From a virus: 24,196 bases of DNA. A model generated the notes under the pieces. That model had not been told where the DNA came from. It saw nothing but the letters and a program-made list of their open reading frames with translations, and ran no database searches. Both the position numbers and the translations under genes were made by a program. The stretch covers positions 1-24,196 of the IMG/VR virus record IMGVR_UViG_3300037189_022476, one strand, 5' to 3'. This document shows positions 5,946 through 11,360 of the stretch, piece after piece. How positions within the stretch are numbered: position 1 is the first letter of the stretch; each line of letters begins with the position of its first letter.

Positions 5946-6540
5946 CGATCTTCACCGCCTCCGCAACAAGGGTATCCAAGAGGGTGAGGTATCGGCTGCG
6001 AAACTGCGAGGCAAACGACGCGGCTCCGCTCGTGAGGGTCACGAAGTGCTGAGGGCGAAGCTTGTGCGCCACGTAGGGGGCCCCAAGCTTTTCAATCGCA
6101 AACTCAAGCTTGCTCAACGTGCGACCGTTGACTGGCACCGTGTACTCTTTTGGAAGCCATCGGAGCGCGTTACCGTCACGCACCGGCTCAAAGCCTTTTT
6201 GGCGCATCATGACTGCCCGCTCGCGCATGGCGTCCCGAGCCTCGTCCAGCGTTTCGCCGTTATAGGCGATGTGCTTTTGCGTAGCGGGCTTTGTGACCTC
6301 GCGCGCTACCTTCACCCGCAGCTGCTCACCTGCGAGATAACCAAAGAGCGCGACTTTTTTGCCGACTTCCCAAACCTCAGTCGCGCTCTCAAAAACCTCC
6401 TCAAACACGCGGCAGGGCATCACCTTGCCGCCAACCTCTATTGCAAAATCCAGATACCACCCATTTTTTGTCTGTCGTTTTGCCGACAGGTTAAACGGGG
6501 CTGCTATGGTGCCGATGTACTCCCTATGCTCGTAGTTCAT
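5929..6540 (-). CDS. Putative OB-fold (SSB-like) protein next to the recombinase
   Basis: The protein has 203 residues. The first ~85 residues show alternating beta strands (EYIGTIAAPFNLSAKR, WYLDFAIEVGGKVMPCRVF, KKVALFGYLAGEQLRVKV), as in an OB fold. The rest is charged and helical (TLDEARDAMRERAVMMRQKG), ending in LLDTLVAEAVKID. Sak4-type recombinases of other phages often sit beside an SSB, and this gene directly follows sak4, so an ssDNA-binding role is plausible but not proven. AGGAG precedes the ATG. A terminator-like hairpin pair lies in the 69-base gap upstream. Confidence 0.55.
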   Translation of the reverse strand: MNYEHREYIGTIAAPFNLSAKRQTKNGWYLDFAIEVGGKVMPCRVFEEVFESATEVWEVGKKVALFGYLAGEQLRVKVAREVTKPATQKHIAYNGETLDEARDAMRERAVMMRQKGFEPVRDGNALRWLPKEYTVPVNGRTLSKLEFAIEKLGAPYVAHKLRPQHFVTLTSGAASFASQFRSRYLTLLDTLVAEAVKIDAEQF

Positions 6541-6564
6541 GATCTCCTCTCACGTGAGAAAAAT

Positions 6565-6599
6565 GCGGGGCCACGTCTAACGCCCGCCCCGCAGGGCGT
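6565..6599 (-). terminator. Terminator-like hairpin with overlapping alternative stem (pseudoknot-capable)
   Basis: Read leftward, two 6-bp stems interlock. Stem 1 is ACGCCC (6599-6594) with GGGCGT (6585-6580). Stem 2 is GCGGGG (6592-6587) with CCCCGC (6570-6565), followed by ATTTTTC. The 5' arm of stem 2 lies in the loop of stem 1, so they are either exclusive or form an H-type pseudoknot. Stem 2 with its T run resembles a factor-independent terminator behind sak4 and could lower expression of the downstream genes. Confidence 0.55.
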
Positions 6600-6609
6600 C
6601 GAGAAAGCC

Positions 6610-7572
6610 TTAGACGTTTGGCGAACTACTGAGATCCTCCGAGGTGGAGGTTTTCGGCGCTAGCTTAAGCAGCTGCTCGATTGCAAAGCGATCCGTCGGC
6701 TCAAGCTCGCGCGCGAGCGCTTTATAGATCCAGTCGGGATCTAAGCTGCCGATGGGTTGGCCCTGCTTACTGCATCGCGTTTCAATCTTGTGCTGGCTGA
6801 GCGTTGCTAAGTCGCCCGCAGCCGCAGCAGCCTTCAGAGTATCCAAGGGGGAGAATACCTTTGGTTCCTCTACTAGCGCTCCAGCAAGCCAAGCACCGAT
6901 TTCGGCGCCGATTTTGTGATCTGGTTTCATGATGACGCGATCCGCAAACATCGGAATACGTGTCTTTTCAAAAATAAGCCGGTGGTCGATGTCCATTGTG
7001 CACATGACATCAAACTCGTACTCACCGCCCTGGCGGAACACCGGCGCAAGCCCGACCTTCTTCGGCACCTGCCTCGTTTTGCCATCTGAGCCCGTGACTT
7101 CCTCCATCACGTAGTCGGTCTTGGCGCGCATGGTCGCGATGATATGGATCGGAGCTTTGACGATCGCCTCAACAAGTTGCTTGTAAATTGGGGTGACTGA
7201 TTTCCAAGCGGTAAAACTGTTCCCACGTCCTCGAGCTTGTACGTTGTCGACCTCTTCAAGAAGGTACTCCCACGCGTGGGAGAGGGAGTCGATCACAAGC
7301 ACGTCGTACTTGGCCGCCACGGCTGACTCGATCAGGTCGACGTAGGCTTTCACGCTTGTGTTCGGTAGGTCTACGTGATCGAAGATGAAATTGTCTGCGT
7401 AGAGTGCCGCTGAGCTCTGCTCGGTGTCGCCGAAAGCGATCCGACCGTTAGCTCCTGCCAAGCCTTTTGCAAGCTCAAGTGCGGTCCACGTTTTACCGCT
7501 CCCTGATGTGCCTGCTATGCAGCCCTTAAACTTCCTTTGGTGACGTTGTGCGCGTCTAAATGTAATAGCCAT
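6610..7572 (-). CDS. Sak4-like/RecA-fold ATPase, putative single-strand annealing or recombination protein
   Basis: The protein has 320 residues. Residues 17-28 hold the P-loop (CIAGTSGSGKT), and residues 91-97 a Walker B strand (VLVIDSL). A DTEQSS stretch at 50-55 is typical of the AAA_24/Sak4 branch of RecA-like proteins in phages. Such proteins promote annealing or recombination with SSB. The C-terminal ~70 residues (helices with KIETRCSKQG and LARELEPTDRFAIEQLL) extend past the core. AGGAG lies 8 bases before the ATG. DUF1064 and the OB-like gene immediately downstream complete a recombination module. The acidic/serine-rich C-terminal tip (TSTSEDLSSSPNV) is unassigned. Confidence 0.85.
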   Translation of the reverse strand: MAITFRRAQRHQRKFKGCIAGTSGSGKTWTALELAKGLAGANGRIAFGDTEQSSAALYADNFIFDHVDLPNTSVKAYVDLIESAVAAKYDVLVIDSLSHAWEYLLEEVDNVQARGRGNSFTAWKSVTPIYKQLVEAIVKAPIHIIATMRAKTDYVMEEVTGSDGKTRQVPKKVGLAPVFRQGGEYEFDVMCTMDIDHRLIFEKTRIPMFADRVIMKPDHKIGAEIGAWLAGALVEEPKVFSPLDTLKAAAAAGDLATLSQHKIETRCSKQGQPIGSLDPDWIYKALARELEPTDRFAIEQLLKLAPKTSTSEDLSSSPNV

Positions 7573-7610
7573 GTTTAAGCTCCTCTCGAAATAAGCAAAA
7601 AATGTTTAAA

Positions 7611-7636
7611 CGTACTGACCTGAGGCGGTTAGTACG
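7611..7636. repeat. Hairpin at the end of the 81-residue gene
   Basis: CGTACTGACC (7611-7620) and GGTTAGTACG (7627-7636) form a 10-pair stem with one mismatch on the leftward RNA and a 6-base loop. It covers the stop codon of the gene at 7629-7874. Read leftward it is followed by TTTAAACATTTTTT. It may be a weak terminator or processing site before sak4. A second palindrome, GTTTAAAC, lies next to it at 7604-7611. Confidence 0.4.
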
Positions 7637-7874
7637 GACGCCAGCTGTCATCCCCGCGAGCAGATACGTGCTCGGCGAGGTTTGCCTCATATTCGGCCAC
7701 GAGGGCGTCGGCTTGTTGCTCAAGCAGATCGGCGCTTGAGTTGTATGCCTGAAACGCTCCCATGCTCATGGGGCTCTGGGTCGGGTTTTTTGTATCGATT
7801 GAGGTGCTTTCTTGACGCGCGCGGGTGCGCAAGTCTGCGGCTAGCTGCCGCAAGAGCAGAACGGTATCTTTCAT
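7629..7874 (-). CDS. Hypothetical helical protein, first gene of the leftward operon
   Basis: The 81-residue protein is mostly helical (MKDTVLLLRQLAADLRTRAR, then SSADLLEQQADALVAEYEAN) with a polar Ser/Thr/Pro middle. The start at 7874 has AAGGA 7 bases upstream; the frame is open further to 8018 but would include the regulatory gap. It has no recognised domain. As the promoter-proximal gene it is probably among the earliest made. Confidence 0.65.
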   Translation of the reverse strand: MKDTVLLLRQLAADLRTRARQESTSIDTKNPTQSPMSMGAFQAYNSSADLLEQQADALVAEYEANLAEHVSARGDDSWRPY

Positions 7875-8008
7875 ATTATTGTCCTTATTAAATGTTCCCA
7901 CGTCCGAAAGTTCATTAGGCTTGCAGACGCATTGCGATAAAAACCGTATGATTCTTATCACGCCCCGACCATAGCGTAGCGGCGGCAGTGACGAAAGATG
8001 GAAAATGC
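7875..8008. promoter_or_regulatory. Divergent intergenic control region
   Basis: The gap separates the leftward early operon from the rightward Cro-like gene, the usual place for an immunity switch. An inverted pair GATAA (about 7937-7941) / TTATC (about 7956-7960), 14 bases apart, could be part of an operator. I see near-consensus -10 hexamers (TATGAT rightward, for example) but no well-spaced -35, so no promoter is placed with confidence. Confidence 0.35.
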
Positions 8009-8260
8009 ATGGGGTCAAAAAAAAATACGAAGCTCAGTTTGCACGAAATAATTCGAGCGCATCTGGGCTGGGAGAATCACGAACTGGCGCAAGCTTTCGG
8101 AGAGCCACGGCAGTGGGCATACAAGCGGCGCAACCCTGATCAACTGGTCAGAATGGGCGAGGTGCTTAAGTTGTACGAGGTGTCGGGCATGACCCCTGAG
8201 GAGTTCATCAAAGCGCTTCGGCAGGCAGCGGCAGCGGCAACAAAGTTGCCCAAATTATAA
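8009..8260 (+). CDS. Small Cro/HTH-like DNA-binding protein
   Basis: The 83-residue protein is basic and helical: LSLHEIIRAHLGWENHELAQ, then AFGEPRQWAYKRRNPDQLVR and MTPEEFIKALRQA. The order (helix, ELAQAFGEPRQWAYKR turn-helix, two more helices) fits a compact Cro- or XRE-like fold. The strand switch next to it supports a regulatory role. The ATG at 8009 has a weak GGA ahead; a GTG at 7988 would add seven residues. It ends in a Leu/Lys-rich tail. Repressor or Cro function is inferred from size and position. Confidence 0.55.
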   Translation: MGSKKNTKLSLHEIIRAHLGWENHELAQAFGEPRQWAYKRRNPDQLVRMGEVLKLYEVSGMTPEEFIKALRQAAAAATKLPKL

Positions 8261-8287
8261 TTTTAGACTCGAAGCAATACCTGTCTT

Positions 8288-8343
8288 ACGGTACACTGAG
8301 CAGCGTCAGCTACCGTTTTCGGCGTAATGAGCCGGAGGGGTAG
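8288..8343 (+). promoter_or_regulatory. Overlapping hairpins, attenuator-like leader element
   Basis: Hairpin 1 pairs ACGGTA (8288-8293) with TACCGT (8311-8316), has an inner CTGA/TCAG stem, and is followed by TTTT. Hairpin 2 pairs CTACC (8310-8314) with GGTAG (8339-8343) and has an inner TTCGGC/GCCGGA stem. They share bases 8311-8314, so only one can form at a time. Hairpin 2 would also hide GGAGGGG, the ribosome-binding site of the short leader ORF. This is the geometry of a terminator/alternative-stem switch; regulation is inferred. Confidence 0.5.
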
Positions 8344-8350
8344 GGAAAAA

Positions 8351-8413
8351 ATGAAAGCCGTCCGTTGCTGGAAAATGGTTATAATGACCCCACGTCTCCC
8401 CGTTGGCAGTTAG
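8351..8413 (+). CDS. Putative 20-residue leader peptide
   Basis: An ATG at 8351 follows GGAGGGG and AGGG at usable distances and opens a 20-codon frame (MKAVRCWKMVIMT..., ending PVGS) that stops with TAG at 8411-8413. The stop runs into GGAGGAG. The frame spans the hairpin arms at 8357-8367 and 8394-8399, so ribosomes translating it would change which stems can form downstream. It is too short for homology; coding is supported by the ribosome-binding site and the arrangement only. Confidence 0.4.
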   Translation: MKAVRCWKMVIMTPRLPVGS

Positions 8414-8433
8414 GAGGAGACACAACGGACGGC
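8357..8433 (+). promoter_or_regulatory. Perfect 11-bp inverted repeat around a TATAAT box and nested hairpins
   Basis: GCCGTCCGTTG (8357-8367) and CAACGGACGGC (8423-8433) are exact reverse complements, 55 bases apart. Between them lie a perfect -10 box TATAAT (8380-8385) with no good -35, a small stem GTCTCC (8394-8399)/GGAGAC (8416-8421), and a second CCGTTG (8400-8405) that can also pair with CAACGG (8423-8428). The set offers three competing pairings and could act in RNA (leader switch) or DNA (paired operator). Confidence 0.55.
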
Positions 8434-8447
8434 CACTTTTATACGGT

Positions 8448-9767
8448 ATGAACTCCGAGATCGACCTGCCTCGACCCACGAAACCCGTCTTAAAACCCGC
8501 TGGGGTAATGACTCCCGCGTTGCCTTTCAGCAGTCAGAAGACACCGTACGAGCCCACCTTACCGGCAATTTCGGAAATTGTCGATACAAAATTATTTAGC
8601 GATATTAGATCCTTAGATAGCGTGTTTGAAAATGCGCAAATTCCGTGGATTGAACACTGTTATAAAGCCGCAAAGAACCTAAAATATCAGGAACTTGGGC
8701 GGGCGCATCGCTACTTTACTAGAACTAGAAGGCGATCATCGCTAGTCTTTAACCTTTCGGATTTACTAAAACTTCTTTACCTCACCAGAACTCGAAACGT
8801 TGCTCAAATTAGAACACGTTTGGCGCTCGCTGAAATAGCGCATCGGCGTGCCTGTGCGGGGCGCGTTGGGCGATGGTCAATGACCGAGTTCAGGGTGCTG
8901 GTTGGCTCGACTCGGATCACGGATTCGGAGGTGCTGCGGGTAGTGCAAAACCCTCGGGTTGAGGTGCCTGAAGGGGCGCTCGAGGCGATGGCTGCCAAGC
9001 TGGGGCGACACAACCTACAGGGGAAGGTCTGGGTCCCGCGGCGGCTGGTGCGCTACCTAGCGAAAAGGGGAAGCCGGCTTGAGATAGCGGTCATGCTGAC
9101 GATGATGGCCCGCCGGATGGTCAACCGGTTTCAGAGGGCGCGGGTATCGGCTCGGCTTGTGGCGGAGCTCTCCGATAGTAAGGAGGCGCACGTGACGGCT
9201 GCGATGCTAAAGCTCCAAGAGCGGAGGCTCCTCATGCGCAACCGGCAAGCTGAGCGGTGGAGTGTCAACCGGTACGGGTCCCTCTGGGAGTTCCCTGAGG
9301 ATCTCTCGATTACGGCTGGCGAGGAGGTGAGGCCCTTAAGAGCTCCACCGAGGCGGGTGGGGAGGTTTGAGAGGCGCCCCTTAAAGGCCCTGTTGTCGGC
9401 CATGCTCAGAGCTACCCTGATGCAAAAAGGGGGGGATCTTATAAACACAGACCCTAGCTTGCAGCTAGAGCCGCAGCTGCTTATGGGGAAACCCCCTGCG
9501 GGGCCTCCGGTGGTGGCATCGGAGGTGGGCAGGGAGCGCAAACGGCTGGCTTCTGCTGCTGCTGCCTTAAAACTTTTTAGGGGAGAGCAGGGGGACGCCT
9601 ACCGGAGTGCGTGGTCGAATGTTCACACGGCTGCGGGAGCGGCTGAGGTTTTTGAGTTACGTGGTTTTGTTGATTATCAGCGGCTAAGGGATGAGTTCCC
9701 GCCGCACATACCGGAACGGAGGTTTTATGGGAAAAATGTTGGGTGCGATTCCATTGCGATTGGGTGA
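8448..9767 (+). CDS. Putative replication initiator-like protein with winged-helix region
   Basis: The protein has about 439 residues. The first third is polar with two TRTR repeats (FTRTRRRSS, LTRTRNVA). The middle (about residues 205-290) looks like a winged helix: EIAVMLTMMARRMVNRF, SARLVAELSDSKEAHVTAAM and LKLQERRLLMRNRQ. The rest is basic and has no recognised domain. One large basic winged-helix gene after a Cro-like gene fits a replication initiator, but a transcription regulator is possible. The ATG at 8448 lacks a close ribosome-binding site; the strong GGAGGAG at 8413 is 28 bases away. The 5' part (8540-8830) is clearly more AT-rich than the rest. Confidence 0.5.
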   Translation: MNSEIDLPRPTKPVLKPAGVMTPALPFSSQKTPYEPTLPAISEIVDTKLFSDIRSLDSVFENAQIPWIEHCYKAAKNLKYQELGRAHRYFTRTRRRSSLVFNLSDLLKLLYLTRTRNVAQIRTRLALAEIAHRRACAGRVGRWSMTEFRVLVGSTRITDSEVLRVVQNPRVEVPEGALEAMAAKLGRHNLQGKVWVPRRLVRYLAKRGSRLEIAVMLTMMARRMVNRFQRARVSARLVAELSDSKEAHVTAAMLKLQERRLLMRNRQAERWSVNRYGSLWEFPEDLSITAGEEVRPLRAPPRRVGRFERRPLKALLSAMLRATLMQKGGDLINTDPSLQLEPQLLMGKPPAGPPVVASEVGRERKRLASAAAALKLFRGEQGDAYRSAWSNVHTAAGAAEVFELRGFVDYQRLRDEFPPHIPERRFYGKNVGCDSIAIG

Positions 9768-10107
9768 CAAAGGGAAGGTGTTTTACAGCTGGACGCTCCA
9801 TGAGTTGATGAGCGAGCAGCGGCAGCAGCAGCCTGAAAGGCGCCTTCTGTGGGCCATGCTGAAGCGCTGGCTGCTCGACTATAGCGGGGTCTGTATTCGC
9901 AACCTAAATGCGGAGACCTCCCTAGAGGCTCGTTTCTCTGCCGTTGAGTGGGCATGGTCAAAGGAGCACGGGCCGTTTAGCTACTTGTGGGTCTGTGACG
10001 TGCTCGACCTCGACGCTGAATGGGTGCGGAGCAATGCGGACAAAATCGCCAGTCGCGTTGAATGGCAAGGCCCCCTTCTTGGCAGGATCGGCAGCCTTGA
10101 AATTTGA
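9727..10107 (+). CDS. Conserved phage hypothetical protein (FSF/CDVL-type domain)
   Basis: The 126-residue protein contains RRLLWAMLKRWLLDYSG, then ARFSAVEWAWSKEHGPFSYL and WVCDVLDLDAEWVRS. The second half resembles a small domain, seen in phages and several bacteria, with the pattern W(I)xSxxxxxPFSFxxVCxxLxLDxxxxR. Its function is not established. GGAGG lies 4 bases before the ATG at 9727. It overlaps the end of the preceding gene by 41 bases in another frame, and its own end overlaps a gene on the opposite strand by 131 bases. Confidence 0.75.
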   Translation: MGKMLGAIPLRLGDKGKVFYSWTLHELMSEQRQQQPERRLLWAMLKRWLLDYSGVCIRNLNAETSLEARFSAVEWAWSKEHGPFSYLWVCDVLDLDAEWVRSNADKIASRVEWQGPLLGRIGSLEI

Positions 10108-10333
10108 AATGCTTATGGAACACGAGGGCAGCCGCCGCGTGTGCGTCTGAGAGGTGGTACCGGTCGGCAACAGACCAACGATTCCCCACTTTCACCTCCA
10201 CGATGACCTCGTGGCGAGCGGTGAGCCAGACGCGCTCCGTGTCGTTTGATACCTTGAGCCACACTGCTGTGCGACCCTCTTTTGAGGTAGCAAGGGTGGG
10301 CAGGTCTAAGAGTTCCGTACCGCGTCGGGTCAT
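9977..10333 (-). CDS. Zinc-ribbon protein, antisense-overlapping at its 3' end
   Basis: The 118-residue protein has a beta-rich N-terminal half (TAVWLKVSNDTERVWLTARH, then EVIVEVKVGNRWSVADRYH). A C-terminal four-cysteine zinc ribbon follows: Cys81-x2-Cys84 and Cys98-x2-Cys101, with FCPHCSAPI around the second pair. The zinc-ribbon codons lie opposite the conserved domain of the rightward gene at 9727-10107. No close ribosome-binding site precedes the ATG; it may depend on the HNH gene that ends 17 bases upstream. Role unknown; nucleic acid binding is likely for such a ribbon. Confidence 0.6.
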   Translation of the reverse strand: MTRRGTELLDLPTLATSKEGRTAVWLKVSNDTERVWLTARHEVIVEVKVGNRWSVADRYHLSDAHAAAALVFHKHFKFQGCRSCQEGGLAIQRDWRFCPHCSAPIQRRGRARHRPTSS

Positions 10334-10350
10334 GCGGGAAGGGTTATACC

Positions 10351-10767
10351 TTAAAAGAGCCCCCGAGCGCAGATTTTTCTTATTGTCGCCTCTTTCCAGC
10401 GTGATTGCTGGGTTTTGGTAGGGACCCCGATGACGTCAAGGGCTTTGGCTATCTTCTGAAAGGCACTCCCCGTCGAGCGCCACAGCATGATGAGCTGGCG
10501 CACCCCAATATCGGGCTCGCACGGGTAGAGCTGCCCATCTTGGCACATGTAACCGAAGGGGACCCGCCCGCCGGTAAAACGACCCTCTTCCCGCTTCTGT
10601 TCGAGAGCCGCCTTGGTCAGTTCGCTTGTGTTCCAGCTCCCAGTTCGCCCGTGGGCAAGGGAGTGACAGGTATCGCACAAAGGGACGGTCTTTTTGCCGC
10701 CTAAAATACGGGGCACAACGTGGTGGCGGTTTTTTGCTGGCTTGCCACACTCAAAACAAGGCTTCAC
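10351..10767 (-). CDS. HNH endonuclease fused to a serine-recombinase-type DNA-binding segment
   Basis: The 138-residue protein has an HNH-type zinc/nuclease core at residues 1-40: CFEC (4-7), RHHVVPR (14-20, His15/16) and CDTCHSLAH (31-39). Residues 63-135 resemble the 'Recombinase' domain of large serine recombinases (GRVPFGYMC, then AFQKIAKALDVIGVPT and ATIRKICARG). No resolvase catalytic domain is present. The GTG start overlaps the RHH stop as GTGA, so the two are coupled. It could be a free-standing homing endonuclease or a packaging or repair nuclease. Confidence 0.8.
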   Translation of the reverse strand: MKPCFECGKPAKNRHHVVPRILGGKKTVPLCDTCHSLAHGRTGSWNTSELTKAALEQKREEGRFTGGRVPFGYMCQDGQLYPCEPDIGVRQLIMLWRSTGSAFQKIAKALDVIGVPTKTQQSRWKEATIRKICARGLF

Positions 10768-10925
10768 TTGTTTCCCGCCTTCTCGAGCACAAGCTTCTCA
10801 ATGTAGCGGCTCATGCTTAGGTTTTCATGTGCAGCCATCCGCCGCAGCCGTTCGTGAATATCGGGGCGCATGGCTAACATGATGCGCTTTCGCTTTTCGC
10901 TTGCTTTTGTTTTGGGGCGTGGCAA
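10764..10925 (-). CDS. Ribbon-helix-helix (CopG/Arc-like) DNA-binding protein
   Basis: The 53-residue protein starts at TTG, 5 bases behind a strong GGAGG. A basic N-terminal arm (PRPKTKASEKRKR) leads into IMLAMRPDIHERLRRMAAHE and then NLSMSRYIEKLVLEKAG: a beta strand, a helix, the NLSMSRYI turn and a second helix, typical of RHH repressors and antitoxins. An ATG at 10877 would give a 37-residue core. It overlaps the HNH gene (GTGA) and lies 42 bases after the gene at 10968-11231. It is a good candidate regulator of the operator-like dyads upstream of this operon. Confidence 0.82.
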   Translation of the reverse strand: MPRPKTKASEKRKRIMLAMRPDIHERLRRMAAHENLSMSRYIEKLVLEKAGNK

Positions 10926-10933
10926 AGAAACCT

Positions 10934-10947
10934 CCCGCAGATGCGGG
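10934..10947 (-). promoter_or_regulatory. Hairpin touching the ribosome-binding site of the RHH gene
   Basis: CCCGC/GCGGG with a 4-base loop forms in the leftward RNA, and its 3' arm runs directly into the GGGAGG that serves the TTG start at 10925. When folded it would cover part of the ribosome-binding site and hold down RHH translation. Short stem; effect inferred. Confidence 0.4.
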
Positions 10948-10967
10948 ATGGTGTGAGCCCCGCTGCT

Positions 10968-11231
10968 TTAATAGTTGTTTACCTGTGCAGTAACCCGATC
11001 CGCAAGAGTTTTTAATTTGTCCCCGACTCGAGGACCGCAACGAAGCAGGCGCTCTCTTGTCGCCCATGTATCAAAATCAACACGCAGGAGCGTCCGCTTG
11101 ACGCGCCACACACACCCCGACTCCGTGCTCCAAATGTCAACAACGCCTCCGCGTCCCGTGGCGCGATAGTGCACGCCGTTGCTTGCTCTGCCTCGGAAGA
11201 AAAGATCCATCGTTTTAAAATACTGGTTCAT
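10968..11231 (-). CDS. Hypothetical protein, first gene of the leftward accessory operon
   Basis: The 87-residue protein is basic, with a likely beta-rich middle (GVHYRATGRGGVVDIWSTES, then CVWRVKRTLLRVDFD) and a C-terminal helix (KLKTLADRVTAQVNNY). No family is recognised. AAGG lies 9 bases ahead of the ATG. The start codon region also carries CATACAA, a half-site of the dyads further upstream. It opens the operon that continues with the RHH, HNH and zinc-ribbon genes. Confidence 0.65.
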   Translation of the reverse strand: MNQYFKTMDLFFRGRASNGVHYRATGRGGVVDIWSTESGCVWRVKRTLLRVDFDTWATRERLLRCGPRVGDKLKTLADRVTAQVNNY

Positions 11232-11250
11232 ACAACACTGCCTTTTACAA

Positions 11251-11276
11251 CAAAAAGCGGGGCACTAATGGCCCCG
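11251..11276 (-). terminator. Factor-independent terminator-like hairpin between integrase and accessory operon
   Basis: Read leftward: CGGGGC (11276-11271), 7-base loop, GCCCCG (11263-11258), then CTTTTTG. This is a strong 6-bp GC stem with five T residues. It would end integrase transcripts. It also lies at the very start of the transcript predicted from the promoter at 11287-11315. Confidence 0.75.
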
Positions 11277-11297
11277 TTATGCAATAGTTATATAACC
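11276..11297. repeat. Operator-like dyad copy 1 (overlaps promoter -10)
   Basis: GTTATGCAATAGTTATATAA (extending to CC at 11297) matches copy 2 at 11338-11360 in most positions. It is an imperfect dyad: TATGCAA and TTATATA flank a TAG centre. It covers the -10 box and the predicted start of the leftward promoter, so a bound protein would block transcription. The centre is 62 bp from that of copy 2. Confidence 0.6.
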
Positions 11298-11315
11298 TCT
11301 TTTTTCCTAAGGCAA
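11287..11315 (-). promoter_or_regulatory. Sigma70-type promoter for the accessory operon
   Basis: On the reverse strand, TTGCCT (11315-11310) and TATAAC (11292-11287) are separated by exactly 17 bases. They match 4/6 and 5/6 of the -35 and -10 consensus. Transcription should start near 11280 and run left through the hairpin into the gene at 10968-11231. Confidence 0.6.
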
Positions 11316-11337
11316 CGTGGCAGGGGGGGTATCTTCT

Positions 11338-11360
11338 GTTATACAAGAGTTGTATATACC
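11338..11360. repeat. Operator-like dyad copy 2 (next to integrase stop)
   Basis: The site contains a perfect 7+7 dyad, TATACAA-gag-TTGTATA (11340-11356), and is nearly a direct copy of the sequence at 11276-11297. It abuts the integrase stop codon. It could be a second operator or an integrase-binding site of attP, which often lies beside the integrase gene. Confidence 0.6.

Noticed and set aside
5755-6663. Long rightward open frame of about 300 codons
   Set aside because: It lies antisense to the DUF1064, OB-like and sak4 genes, has a composition mirroring those genes, and has no ribosome-binding site or recognisable motif.
8246-8261. TTGCC plus TATAAT at the end of the Cro-like gene as a promoter
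   Set aside because: The two elements are only about five bases apart, and no hexamer at a proper distance resembles a -35.
8403-8447. TTG upstream start for the large winged-helix gene
   Set aside because: No ribosome-binding site precedes it, and its codons overlap the leader hairpins; the ATG at 8448 is preferred though itself weakly supported.
8701-8745. CATCGCTA direct repeat and GCGATCATCGC palindrome as a replication origin
   Set aside because: Only two short copies within coding sequence, too few for iterons.
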